DNA of 64,000 nucleotides from Pseudoscleropodium purum (taxonomy: Eukaryota > Streptophyta > Bryopsida > Hypnales > Brachytheciaceae): contig OZ017796.1 of NCBI GenBank assembly GCA_963969395.1, positions 29,068,243 through 29,132,242 on the forward strand, read 5' to 3'. Below, piece by piece: positions 24,201-36,000 of this stretch. Every line of letters begins with the position of its first letter. Positions within the stretch are counted from its first letter, which is position 1. A program made the translations under genes and the position numbers. The notes beneath the pieces are model-generated. The model worked only from the letters and a program-made list of their open reading frames with translations. It ran no database searches and was not told where the DNA came from.

Positions 24201-25000
24201 ATTGAGAGACCCTACATTTTCGTCAAGGAACGACTTCAATTTCCGCTAACTCCAATTCATCGGCACATTCACCAGACATTCTCTACTGAAACCACATGCA
24301 TTTAACACGCATGTCATGAAGCTTGCATCCTTAGACACGGCATCAAATTGTTCCAAAGTTGACTCACATTTTCGTCCAGGAACGACTTCAACTTCTGCTG
24401 ACTCCAATTCATCGGCACATTCACCAGACACTTCCGATACCGGCTCTCCTCCCCTGCGTCCTCCACCCCCTTCTCCACCCCCGCGCTCTTCTTACACCTC
24501 TCCGACGTCGGATCCCACGTCCCATCGGGCCTCTGCTGCAGCTCACTTTCCCCATGCGCGAATTTACAGCTCTCCCCGTGATTACACCCCTTCTTCCGAA
24601 AATAAGAACACAGGCTCGTCTTCGCAATCGCCGGATTCAAGGGCCTTTTCGAAAAACCCTCTTCGCTGTCCTTCCCCGCCAGGTCTTTCGGTCGAGGCAC
24701 ATCGTGACTCCCTGCGTCGAACGGCGTCTCGTCTGCCAATCTTCCCATGGCGGACTCCGATGCGAGAACCTCCGTCCACTCTTCCTCCGGAATGACGCGT
24801 CCATTCTTCCTCTCGGTTCCTGCGGCGGTGGCGACCGCGTCCTCGGGGACAAGAGAGGTCGGCATTTCGACGATAGCGTCATCTCTGGCCAGGGGCGGCC
24901 CGTCCTGTGGCATCAGCAATGGGACTTCGGAGGGCTCCTCTTGCGTGGTCAAGTCGGGACGGGCGGGCGCCAAGGCGCAGAAAGTGTCGATGCCGTGCAT
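18201..25000 (-). CDS. TRMT2A: CCCH-zinc-finger tRNA (uracil-5-)-methyltransferase, TRMT2A type (14 exons, 843 aa)
   Basis: Exons (minus strand): 25000-24368, 23607-23515, 22944-22648, 21868-21796, 21720-21523, 21317-21193, 20861-20787, 20483-20361, 20256-20083, 19831-19697, 19561-19466, 19303-19082, 18787-18744, 18444-18201; 2532 nt in total. The family transfers methyl from S-adenosylmethionine to C5 of a tRNA uridine (m5U54 in the T-loop). Visible domains: CCCH finger C131-x7-C139-x5-C145-x3-H149; an RRM-like region across exons 1-2 (SFLDEN, KVCFLGF); a linker (exon 3); the methyltransferase core with FDVCCGTGAIGL (about 623-634, SAM binding), GIEMNASAIADAQ, DPPRVGL (about 739-745), the nucleophile Cys767 in ISCNPES, and Glu836 in HCEMV as the likely base. 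No catalytic residue is missing. The plant relative I recall is the CCCH protein C3H24. Intron 3 contains a MITE and intron 1 a decayed duplicate of the exon 1 end. Confidence 0.92.
21953..22490. mobile_element. Stowaway-like MITE in a TRMT2A intron (538 bp)
   Basis: The left end CTCCCTCCGTCCCATAAT (21953-21970) is inverted at the right end as attatgggacggaggga (22474-22490). The 5' flank is TA, as expected of Tc1/mariner-type MITEs, but the 3' TA is not preserved. The interior is AT-rich and noncoding. It lies wholly within intron 21869-22647 of the methyltransferase gene. Confidence 0.8.
23730..23995. repeat. Dispersed repeat in a TRMT2A intron, shared with a Nudix-gene intron
   Basis: This shares an ordered series of blocks with 60805-61030: tactgaccc or tactgactc, agcaactcatct or acaactcatctc, then ttagcaagttgggtgtaatc or ttagcaagctggtgtaagc, followed by catgacttg. 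Identity is moderate. Both copies sit in introns in the same window orientation. Confidence 0.55.
24110..24440 (-). pseudogene. Tandem duplication of the TRMT2A exon 1 end; downstream copy decayed
   Basis: About 170 bp is repeated in tandem (roughly 24110-24270 and 24280-24440 on the plus coordinate). Both copies contain tcatgaagcttg, agacacggca, attttcgtc and aactccaattcatcggcaca. The upstream copy in gene orientation supplies the real end of exon 1 (NVPMNWSQQKLKSFLDEN). In the other copy the same frame reads NVPMNWS then a TAG, and the donor region has changed from gtgagt to gtaggg, so it cannot serve as an exon. Confidence 0.7.
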
Positions 25001-25452
25001 GGCAGAATGAGTTTGCGGAAGGAGAAAGTATAGATGGCGAATTGGAGAATTTTTAGGCCATGCTAGGCATAGAGATGGCGAATTTGGAGACGCAACTGGT
25101 GATGGTGCGCGGAGGAGATGAAGGGAAGCCCTAACCCCGTAGAGATCAGCAAGACGATAGCCTGATGCTGGAAGACGGGAGACGATGAAATACTGTATTC
25201 ATCCGTGGTTTTCATCCATGGTTCTGTTCGTCCGGAAGAGCACATTCATCGAAAGGTGAATAGGTATGGACTTTCCTTCTTGTTAGGGGAAGGTATAAGT
25301 CCTTCCTTAGTGTAACCGAAAAGGGATGAGCACATGCATTGTGTCAACATGTGCACATGTCCCATGTCATTTTCTTAATGAAAAAAAGGTATCACTAATA
25401 CTAAGATATCATCTATCTTTCATCTATTAAGTAGAAATTACAAAGAGAAGTA
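25001..25452. other. Upstream region of the TRMT2A-like gene
   Basis: This should contain the minus-strand promoter and 5' UTR. No convincing TATA box is seen. The stretch 25388-25438 is one copy of a roughly 50-bp segment repeated at 26108-26157, on the other side of the next MITE. Confidence 0.35.
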
Positions 25453-26107
25453 TTCCTTCCATTCCAAAATAATCTTTCTGTTGGCCTCAATTTTTTATTT
25501 CAAATTCTTTTCATGATGTAATGTAGGAAGAAGAGTCTAAGAATGAAGTCTTGACAATTCTACAATACTTTAGAGAGGTTGGCAAGAGTACTCCTTGATT
25601 GAGTACAACCCAAATTGTACAATGGGAGTAGGTTCAACTCAATTTTACAATAAATAAAGAGGTTAGAAAAAGTACAATTTATTTTTAAGATTGAGTTGAA
25701 CCTAGTCCTAATCCCTTCCAATTAAAACCTAGAATTTGGTTTACTTTCTCAAAGTCTACCTAGCCCACCTAATTCAAGTATGCACTAACTGACCAAGCCC
25801 CATTAGTTAGTAGCCCCATCTAATTTAAACACATTGTGATTGACCAAGGATAGCCTACCAATATACAAATGATGATGAGACAAGACATGTTGGCTAAATC
25901 AATGGTTACTAGTGCTCAAGCCTTCTAAATTCCACTTTTTAGCATGCTATAATTACATGTCAAAAACTAATCTAGAACCAAAATTTCTACAACAATAGGA
26001 AAGTACCAAAATCTATTCACATGCCGAAATGAATTAAAAAAATTATTATTTTCAAGCTCAATCTAGAACTTTTGTCTAACAGGAAGATAATTTTGGGACG
26101 AAGGGAG
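25453..26107. mobile_element. Stowaway-like MITE (655 bp) with TA flanks
   Basis: The left end TTCCTTCCATTCCAAAATAA (25453 on) matches the reverse complement of the right end, CTCCCTTCGTCCCAAAATTA (ending 26107). The following taatctttctgtt also pairs with aacaggaagata. TA dinucleotides flank both ends, consistent with a Tc1/mariner-type target duplication. It is noncoding and related to the element at 52356-52925. Confidence 0.75.
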
Positions 26108-27611
26108 TATCACTATTACCTAGGTATCATCTACCTTTCATCTATTAAGTAGAAAATATGACCATATATATGAGATTGCATAATGATACAAAAGCTATAG
26201 GATAATGAGACATGACTCGTATTCATATTAAGATAGGAATATATTTGTATCCATACATTGTACATCATATTTGTATCCAAATGGGACATTAAAAAAATAT
26301 ATAATTGACGTGCCTATATAATAGCACTTATTTGTACAAGTTTTTTCTGTTTTTTGTTTTGTTTTGGTCTAAATTCAAAGTTAATTTTTGAACAATGATC
26401 TCCATTCTATAATTAGGTGGTTGCTTCCAAAATTGGATTAAAAAAACTAAATTTTCCATTCATCCCAACTTCCCAAGTAATGCTTGAATCTTTAAACGAC
26501 AACTTTCAGTTTGATAATGAAGTTGATGAAATTGAGATAAATAAAATAATATTGGTATATATTGGCCTATATAATATAATATTGGTATAATATTGGCATA
26601 ATCAAACACATGTAGAATTTCTAAAAACAATTAAGGTGCTTAAGAATTAACATATAACTTTTAGATACTACATGAATAAATGATGAATTTTCAAAGTGTT
26701 GATTATACAAGAAAATGCAACTTTCAAAAGTGTCAATGGCTTGAGTGCATTCTAAATTATTGTCTCATATTGACTAATGTATTGTGAATCTTGCTTTTCT
26801 ACATAATTCTCTCAAATTTAGAATAAACGTCTCAATTAGGTGTAGATGTTTTAATAGCTGTTTTGATTAATAACATTTTTGACTTTGAAATGAGGTTTAC
26901 GATAAATATTACTACAATGACATATGTAATGGCATGCCACTAGTTTTTTATACATATATACTCAAAATGAACCCTCGGCAAAGCACTAAACCACTAAGGT
27001 AGTAGGCTTTTGTAATATATGAAATGAACATGGAGAAGAAATTTGAATCATAGAGCAAATAAGAAAACAATAGAAATACAAATAGACTAATTTTAAATTT
27101 TAGTCTTTACATATTCCATATATTGAATTTAGAGATGAAAATGCTTAAAAAACCTTAAATGTCACAACTTTTAATACTATATATAAATAGATAAAGTTTT
27201 AAAAAATTATGACAATATAACAATGTCATAAAAAGTAACATTAAAGATTTTAAAAGACACTATAGCTAGTGGAAAATGATGTCCAAGTCACCAAAAAATT
27301 GACAAGTTTTTGTAGATTAGGGTATTGTATTGACCATTTTAACAATTTTTTGTTAATTTGGTACAAATTAACAAAATGGTCACATAATTTTGTTCATTTA
27401 GATTGTATAAATAACAACCGCATCAACGAAAAAATTAACTCTTTTTGTTCATTTTGAATTCCAAAAGTTTAAAAAAAGTTTTCATTATTTGAACAAATTT
27501 TTAATCTCCGTGGATGAAATTCTATGTCAAAAAAACTCACTGTAATAATAAAATCGTATATTTCTCATCATAGACATTTAATGTCAGCACTGACAGTGTG
27601 CATCTACAGGA
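26108..27611. other. AT-rich DNA, no gene
   Basis: It starts with the second copy of a roughly 50-bp flank repeat (tctacctttcatctattaag). The rest is low-complexity AT-rich sequence with only short spurious open frames. No RNA gene is seen. Confidence 0.4.
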
Positions 27612-27755
27612 GAAGGCAAGATTGTTATACAAATGTTGTGGTAGAGGGTAGAACAAACCATATGGGATATGTGAACCACTCAAAGTCTTAATTCGTATAT
27701 CCCATATGGTTTGTTCTACCTTCTACCACAACATTTGTATAACAATCTTGCCTTC
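27612..27755. repeat. Near-perfect hairpin (59-bp arms, 26-nt loop)
   Basis: The left arm 27612-27670 and right arm 27697-27755 are reverse complements with a single mismatch. The transcript of either strand would form an almost perfect 59-bp stem. This is a miRNA/siRNA-precursor-like or very young foldback structure in a gene-free, AT-rich region. No terminal-repeat family relation to other elements in the window was seen. Confidence 0.9.
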
Positions 27756-28479
27756 TTCACCTTTGCTTTCCAAAATTCATTACTCTACCATCACCTAAGC
27801 ATGTATAATAAGCATTCCTTCTATGATCGTTTTAAATTTTAAAATCTATATAGCAATTTTTGTCTATGAGGTGGTTTTAGCCTCTGAGAAATTGCAAAAA
27901 TAAGTATATTATAGACAATCTTGAATCTTTTCAATATTCTTTGCTGTCACATTTATATAGATGAGCTTGAAATACAACGAAGTGTAATAAAGTGTAGAGA
28001 GAATTTAAATATTAGTAGTGAATGTACTGTACATGATATTTATTATTGATGGTGTCTTTGAATGGATCGTAAGCGGATAGTGCCCTTGTAAATTTAATAC
28101 TCCATGTGGTAAAAGGATAAGTTTTGTTTATTGGCATCATGTGCAATGATACATCATACTCATTTCCAATATATTTTTAAGTATTCTATACTTTTATATA
28201 TTTTAAATATATTTTAAATATATTTTAATATTTATTTTCATCCCCTATGTTAATTCTAATAATATTATAGATTTTGAATTATTAAAAATTATCATACTCT
28301 ATTTTTCTCTATTTTTAAAATTATTATAGAAGTGACTTTAAGATATATTCATTCAATCATTTTGTAGGTTTTGGTGAGTGAATAGAAAACAGGGTATTAT
28401 AATTACAAAGAAAATTTGACACATGCTTGTTAAATAAATGTATATATTGATTAAAAAAATCTTTTAGACTTCAAAACTT

Positions 28480-31030
28480 TGGCTTTCGATACTTTGTTTT
28501 TTCTAATTTTTCAAAGTGACTAGACATATGATTTTTATGGTCCCAACCATTCAATGTCCAATCTATTAAATCCTTTTCTAGCACACTTTACATGGGCATG
28601 TTATCAAGAAACATATCTTCCACCAACATCCACGACATAAGTTTGTTCTCTCGCTTAGGTGCATTTGCAACAAAGTTTTTTGAAATTTTCTCCAATTCTT
28701 GGATGACTTGTTGTGATCTATCCACAGAGAGAATGCATGCAACCTTCTAATGATAGTATGTAGCCGCCAATTGTAACAATCAAGCTTGGAGTGTTTTGTT
28801 TTTTTCCTCGAGGTTGGATTTTCTCAACAATTGTATGGAATGTGGAATTGGGGGAAACGAAAGAGAATCCTGTATTCTTTGGAGGTTATTCGTGTCCATG
28901 GCAGTATCTTCTATGATGGTAGGAAGAAGCATACTTGGAATAACTAAGGTCCGCTTCGTGCGTTTGGGATGAGGCGAATGGAGCAAAACATCGCTTGTAA
29001 GGTCTTCTACAAGCTTGTCAAAATGATGTGGATCCTGTTCAATCAAGCCTTCATCCATATCTGACAAAGTCAAAATCTCCTATTCTTTTTCTCGAAGGCG
29101 TTGTAATTCTTTCAATTGTTGAGAAATAAGGGCATTTTTTGTTCTCCATCAAATCACAGTTTTGTGACATTGCTTTGCAATGAAGCAATTTTGATGTCTT
29201 TGGTCTTCAAGAATTCAAGAGCCTTTGCTAGAGTCATAACAAACAGCCCATAGACACTAATGACGTCCATAAGTTGGGTTAGCTATAGGCAACTTGTGTG
29301 TTTTAATGATTAAATCCATATGAAGTTATGATTTGGGCTTTGAGCTTATAAAAAGTTGCAATTATGTAAAAGAGTAGGTATGATGTGTAGTCACTATTGT
29401 TTAGTTATTTTTTTTTACACTACATTAGTCCTAAGAATTATGTTAGAGTTACCGATTCTATAAATGCTCGATATATATTTTAGTTACTTTGGTAGCTCTA
29501 ATACAACCTATAGCAATTCAAAACCATTTACTTCAAAAAAAAATCAAGCAAATCCATCCTATTAATTAACCATCCAATATCAATAAATAAATAGATTTGT
29601 TGACATGTGACCTTGGGATTTATCCAACCATTTCTAAAATAAAACTTTAAGGAAAACTTCAACATTTGTCTAATCAACTTTGACTTTCGATACTTTGTTT
29701 TTTCTAATCAAACTTGGCTTGCCCCAATTTTACAAAGTACAAGAAGAATAGTGTATGAGAGTTTTCACTAATGTAACCTTGTAATGGCATGGCCTAAAAG
29801 TATCTAATGGATGACATAGAATCTTTCTATGTAATATATAAAAGTGCAGATTTTCATCCTAAGAATTTTGTGTGAAAACGAGGACAAAGGTCTTGCATAA
29901 GTGCAAATTTTCATCCTTGGAATTTTGTGTGAAAAGGAGAGGTCTCACACAATAGTTTGACATCCAATGAATACTCTGACATGGGTTTCTTCAAGCAAAT
30001 GATTCACACCGTACCCCAAAGGATGATTTCCAGGGTGATCAGCCAGGCTTTCCAGGGTTAATGGAATACCGTTATAAGTGACTCTATTTCCTGGGTGTAT
30101 CGTCAAACAATGCCCTAGCTAGCTTGAAACTGCACACTGAGAATACGCCACACTATTGATACAAATGGAGACAGCATAACATTGTTAATCAGCTTCACTC
30201 TCTCCCTCTGACAGGAGGTATAGTGCGCTCCTGGATACTTGGGTTCCAATTAAGTTATAATCTGTAGCTAGTCTTGTGGTAACATGTGGCATGTGAACAC
30301 TATTCATGAAAAAAGGAGCAAATGGCCATGCTTGGAGGCTCCGCTTTGGGAGGAGAGCAAAAGGGAACCCCTCAGCATTGGTAAGCAATGTTATGAGATA
30401 TGTTGCATTCTGCGAAGGTATGCCTTTACAGTTCGATACCACTAAGTTGAGATTGAAGCAGGTGTCGGTAACTTAGAACTGATGATGTTGGAGAAGCGCG
30501 TGGTTACGGTACCCAACAAGTTCGGAAGGTGATGCGCTAACCAGTTGTGAATGATAGAGATTATAGGGCGGGCAATGCTGCTCCCGCTTCGACTCCCCTC
30601 TCTGGTAACTATGTGGACCTTTCTCAACGCCGAGAATCTGAAATTTGGAAACTCTTCGTCACTTACATCGTTTTTAGTCTCAAACTGTGCTCTGTCCACA
30701 TTAATTAAGCTAGTATAACACCTATGCATAATTCGGGTCATTCACTTTCTGTGTGTCTATTATGACATGAAGTTATATGAGTTTACAAAGCTGTACCGTA
30801 CATGTAGGTCAGTTTCGGAAATAATTAGGGAAAATTTGGATTGTGTCTAAAATTTAAAAAATTGTACAACTATTTCTGAAAATCTGAAAAATTTCATTGT
30901 TGCTAATTCTGAATATCCAAAAATTATTCTTGAGAAAATTTAGAAAAAGGAACAATTTACTCATAAATAGAAAAAATCATTCAAAATTGGGAGTGTTGAA
31001 AAATTAGAAAAAACAAAGTATCGAAAGCCA
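28480..31030. mobile_element. 2.55-kb segment bounded by identical 35-bp inverted repeats
   Basis: Positions 28480-28514 and 30996-31030 are exact inverted copies of one another; they begin tggctttcgatactttg and end taatttttcaa. A third, partial direct copy lies at about 29682-29708. The interior holds minus-strand open frames (28780-29073, 30185-30442, 30442-30741) that look partly protein-like but match no family I know. This could be a decayed DNA transposon, or nested elements. Confidence 0.5.
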
Positions 31031-31462
31031 TGGTCACTTTAAGAGTAGACTACCATTTGCTAAAGTCCCTTGACCCTTGGTGCCATTACAAAAAATTTCA
31101 GGCCTCGAGAGGTCTACCAATTTGGAACTGCTGCAACTACTTTGGTGCAATTGGAGAGGAAATTCCTCAGTTTTCAATTTTTTTAATGAAACCTACTGAT
31201 GTGGCACTACTTGTGCCACGTCAGCACCACGTCAGGTTTTCATACTTTTTTAAATATTTTTTTTTCAAAAAATAATATTTTTTTTCCTATAATTGCATTC
31301 TGGGGTGCCGAAAACAAATTTCTTAACGGCCCTACACAAGGCTCAGATTTTTCCTAATGAATGGGGCAAGCTCTCCTAGGCCATCCACCTTATAGATAAT
31401 AGATAGCCCATGTTCAATTTGTGCATAACAAGATCAATTTAAACATTTATATTATGTTAAAT
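31031..31462. other. Spacer 5' of the retrotransposon
   Basis: AT-rich DNA with a short open frame (31030-31275) that has no domain. The five bases before the LTR are TAAAT. Nothing else is recognised. Confidence 0.4.
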
Positions 31463-31792
31463 TGTTACGACCAAGTCATAACATTTGGATGTGTGAGTGA
31501 CTGGAACATGGAACAAGGGCCCAAAGGGGTAGTTACACCCTTGTGGCAGTTATAGGGAGAAAATCTGGAAACTATTGTCTTCCTTAAAGCTCAGTGAGGG
31601 GAGCCATGTCCCTCATTTGTCATTCTATCAATAAGAAGTATAGTTGTTGAAAGTACTTCCGTGCCTGCTTGAATCTTTACTTGTTAGCTTATGTATTGTT
31701 GATCAATATTCCGAATCGTTTGGAAACTTGGGAAATCATCTAATAAATGGAAGCATTGACATGAGCCTGAATCCAGATCTCGAATCCTGACA
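31463..31792 (+). repeat. 5' LTR of the chromovirus
   Basis: 330 bp with TG...CA ends, aligning to 36901-37230 over its whole length without a net length change. It contains atcaataagaagtatag (about 31628-31644), a candidate polyadenylation or transcription-end region. Confidence 0.93.
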
Positions 31793-31982
31793 AAATGACA
31801 AGTCACCATGTGTCCACGCTCCGTACGACTATGTTCCATGGGAGGGATCCACGATCATCGCAGCAAAGAGCACCAGGGTATTCGGAAAGGGAGCCATAAT
31901 CTAGGGGGTATTGAAGCCAGACTGCCTAGACACTTCAGGAAAGGAGCCATGATCTTGGGAGCGTCAAAGGTCGTGTTGATTA

Positions 31983-33010
31983 TTGAATGAGGTGTCGAGA
32001 GGTGCTACTAGGAACACATCAGTGATGGAGCGGGAGCGATCGGCAGCGAAGCCAAGACCACCAGTTTCAGAAGGAATGGGGCCCGAATTAGCGGCCTTTA
32101 TCCAACAACAAATTCAATCAGTGTTCCAAAGTGCAATTCCGCATATCGTGCAACAACTCTCAAGCCAAGGAGTACCTCCATCACCGATGTCTCCCTCGGA
32201 CGTTATACGGGCGACAAGTCAGGAGGCTGTGGGAGCAGGCCGACATTCGGATGAGGACTGGATTGGTAAAGGATCAAAGGTAGCAAAACCCGAAAATTTT
32301 TTAGATAAGAAGGGAGGGGAAGTTTACAAATGGTTCCCGCAACTTCGTCTCGTGTTCCGGAGCAGTCCATGTACTTATCGCAGTGATGAGGATAAAATCG
32401 TTTTTGCATTGTCTTATATGGCGGGAGCAACCCAAAATTAGGCAATGCCCATTCTTCAGGCCTTGGATGAGGGACCACCGCATGGACTATTGAATAATTA
32501 TGATGTTTTCCAAGAAGCAGTGATTGCAGCTTATGGCGATTTGGATAGAAGGAGCAATGCAGAAGATCAAATAGGAAAGATGAAACAAATAGGTTTCGTA
32601 GCCAATTATGTATCAACGTTCAACGAGCATGTGGCTCAAGTGGACTGGAACGAGTCTAGTTTGGTAGCGCGGTTTCGGGAAGGACTAAAAGATGAAGTAC
32701 TTGATTCCATAGCCACAGCTGAGATCCAACCACGTGGCCTTCAAGAATGGGTGGCGATGGTCTCGAGAATTGACGAAAGATTATGATTATGACGCCAAAA
32801 TTGACGCCCTTCCAACTTCTCTTATAATTCCAAGGATCAAGTTGTAAGACCTCAAAGCAATCCAGGAATATCAGGACCTACACCAATGGAGTTGGATGCG
32901 ACTCATGCATCTACAGCACTAGCAAAAACAGACAATGAAAGATTGGAGTATCAACGGCAAGGACGGTGTTCAGGTTGCAGATTGTAAGGCCATGTTCGTG
33001 CAAGGTGTCC
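31983..33010 (+). pseudogene. gag relic of the chromovirus
   Basis: A single frame runs 31983-32786 with one internal TAG (32439-32441) and a stop at 32784. It contains a retrotransposon-gag domain (KPENFLDKKGGEVYKWF, then FVANYVSTFNEHVAQVDW and ARFREGLKDEVLD). The same frame further on (32967-33008) encodes a C-x2-C-x4-H-x4-C zinc knuckle whose second spacer holds a TAA. It is not translatable as one protein. Confidence 0.85.
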
Positions 33011-33091
33011 CATCAATCCTTCTAAGCCATTATCACTATTTGCAGTAGGAACAAAAAGATCGGAAAAAGACAACGCCTGGGACTGAAAGCT

Positions 33092-36000
33092 TTGGTTCAG
33101 TACCCAGGCGGACTTCAGATGGCATGTGTGACTTTCCCACATAGGGAGATGATCAGTGGTTACAAAGAATCATCTGAGCTAGAGAATGAGGTGATACCAC
33201 CTTTGAGTTTACGAGCCACTACTGATCCAGGAGCACATTTAACATTGGATGCTATGATCAACTTCGTTGTTGCCACAACCCTTGTGGATTCTGGGGCTAC
33301 TGGAGTGTTCATGCACCTACAATTTGCTCAAATATGTGGAGCCAAGGTCACAACTAAAGACATTCCACAGGAAGTAAAGGTCATCAATCGAAGAATAATC
33401 AATTCAGGGCTAATCATCCATGAGGCTACAGTAGAGCTTCAAGTGGGTGATCACTGGGAAGTCTTGGTGGCTGACCTTACAAATACAGGACGGTATTCTT
33501 TCATTCTGGGGATACCTTGGCTTGTACACCATGACCCGACAATCAGGTGGGCCCGAAAGGAGGTGACCTTCAATTCGGCCTACTACAAAAAATCATGCTC
33601 CATGCCATTGTAGGTGGAGGTTCTCAAAGCAAATCTCGTGACAGAGCATCTATAGTACGTCCTAGAAGCCTCAATCCGAGCACCAAGGAGCTCCAGTCCA
33701 GCAACCCAACGTCAAGCCGGGCCCAGCGCAGCTTAGCTTACCAAGTCAAATCCAAAAGGGTTGGGAGGAAAAAGGAGATTGCAAGGCTCGACACCTTGAG
33801 CCGCCCCAAAGCATACACTGGTCTCTGCGGTTGTTTTCCGCTTATCTACCAAAAATGCCAAAATATATGCATTAGAAATTTCGGAATTGATGGAAGTAAC
33901 AAAAGAGGGCCACATTCCAGCCGAATCAGGATTTACAAGAAGCGTTTAGCAAAGAAGCATCTAACGAACTCCCCAACCACAAACCATCTAACATGAAGAT
34001 TGACTTCAAGGAGGGGCTGGAACTTTGTAATACTGGTTTGCGTCCTATGTCTCTAGTAGAACTTGAGGAACTTCGGCGATATCTTGAAGAAAATCTGGGT
34101 AAAGGTTCGATTCGGCAATTAAAATCTCCAGTATCCGCCCCTATTCATTCAGGTTTGTGTGGATTACCAGAATTTAAATCAAGTCACGATAAAAAATCAA
34201 TATCCATTGCCTTTAATTCCTGAACTCACTGATAGATTAGTACGAGCTACAATTTTTACAAAACTTGATGTCAGACAAGCCTACCATAGGATAAGAATGG
34301 CTCATGGTCATGAATTTAAAACGGCTTTTAAAACCCATTATGGACTCTTTGAATATTTAATTATGCCTTTCGGATTGACAAATGCCCCAGCCCAATTTCA
34401 AGCCTACATGTAGTATATTTTTAATGATCTATTAGATATCTCAGTGGTAATTTATTTAGACGATATTTTAATTTTTTCAAAGGATTTGGAAGACCACAAA
34501 TTATTGGTATGAGAAGTTCTTACCCGCCTACAACGGCATGGGTTATATGCAAAAGCATCAAAATGTGAATTTCATTGTAACTCAGTGGAATTTTTAGGCA
34601 TGATGGTCTCTACCAATGGACTCGAAATGTGTATAGACAAAATTCAAGCTATTCGTGATTGGCCTATACCAAAGACATTTAAGGAACTCCAAGCTTTTCT
34701 AGGATTTGCGAATTTCTACCGACAGTTCATTAATGACTATTCCAAAATAGCAGTGCCACTTACAATGCTAACACGGAAGAACCAACAATTTCAGTGGACA
34801 CCTCAAACTCAAGAAGCATTTAACAAACTTCGGTCTTGATTCCTCCAATCCTCGGTATTAATTCATCTTAATTTTGAACAGTCATTTGTAGTGGAAACTG
34901 ATGCTTCTGATACTGCAACAGGGGGAATTTTGTCACAAAAAGGAGAAGACGGACATCTCCATCCTTGTGCTTATTGGAATTCAAAAATGTCCTTGGCCGA
35001 ACAAAATTATGACATATATGACAAGGAGCTGCTAGCTATTGTTTTAGCATTCCAAGACTGGCGAGTATACTTAGAAGGATCCCCACAAAAAGTGAGAGTA
35101 ATTTCGGATCATAAAAATTTGGAGCATTTTTTGACAACCAAACAATTAAATCGTAGACAAGCCCGGTGGTTTGAGTTATTATCAGCATTTGATTTTACTA
35201 TTGAACATCAACCAGGCTTACTCAATGGGTGTGCAAACATATTATCTAGGTGACTAGACACATCTGAGGACCTTAATAAAATGTCAAAATCCTTGTTCCG
35301 GTTGGCCATGTTAGAATCAGCTGATCTAGTTTAGAATGATAAATAGATCATAGACCACATCCAGCTGGTTAGTGCTAAAGACTCGGCCCTTGAACCGGTC
35401 ATACCTTTTTTAAGAAATCAACCACAGCAAGCTCCAACAGACATCTAGCAACAATTCCAAGCATATCACTTCACCAACGGGATTCTTTATTTCCAAAATA
35501 AAATATTCGTTCTAGATAATGAAGACTTGAGACGCCAAATATTATGCTCCCGACATGATGCTCCTTTTGCTGGCCATCTAGGGCAAGCAAAAACTATGGA
35601 TTTGGTGTCTAGAAATTTTTACTAGCTTACCTTATGTCGATACGTCCACAGATATATAGACAGATGCGACATATGTCAAAGATCAAAACTGACGCATCAC
35701 GGCTGATACAACTTGTTGCAACCAATTCCAGCGGTTGAGGCTCCTTGGAAAAAAGTAATAGCAGATTTTATAGTCAAGTTGCTAGATAGCAACGGTATTG
35801 ATGCAATTATGGTCATCGTCGTCAAGAATACTAAATTAGCTCATTTTATCTCTATAAATAAGCCATTGACTCTAATAGGGCAGCTATGTTATATCTCCAT
35901 CATGTATGAAAACACCATGGAACCCCTGACGAAATAATATCTAACCGAGGGTCGGTTTTTACTTCCAAATTTACAAGATGACTATACCAACTTCTCCGCA

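Noticed and set aside
24316..25033. Long plus-strand open frames (159 and 224 aa)
   Set aside because: They are shadows of the GC-rich first exon of the TRMT2A-like gene, which encodes the CCCH finger on the minus strand.
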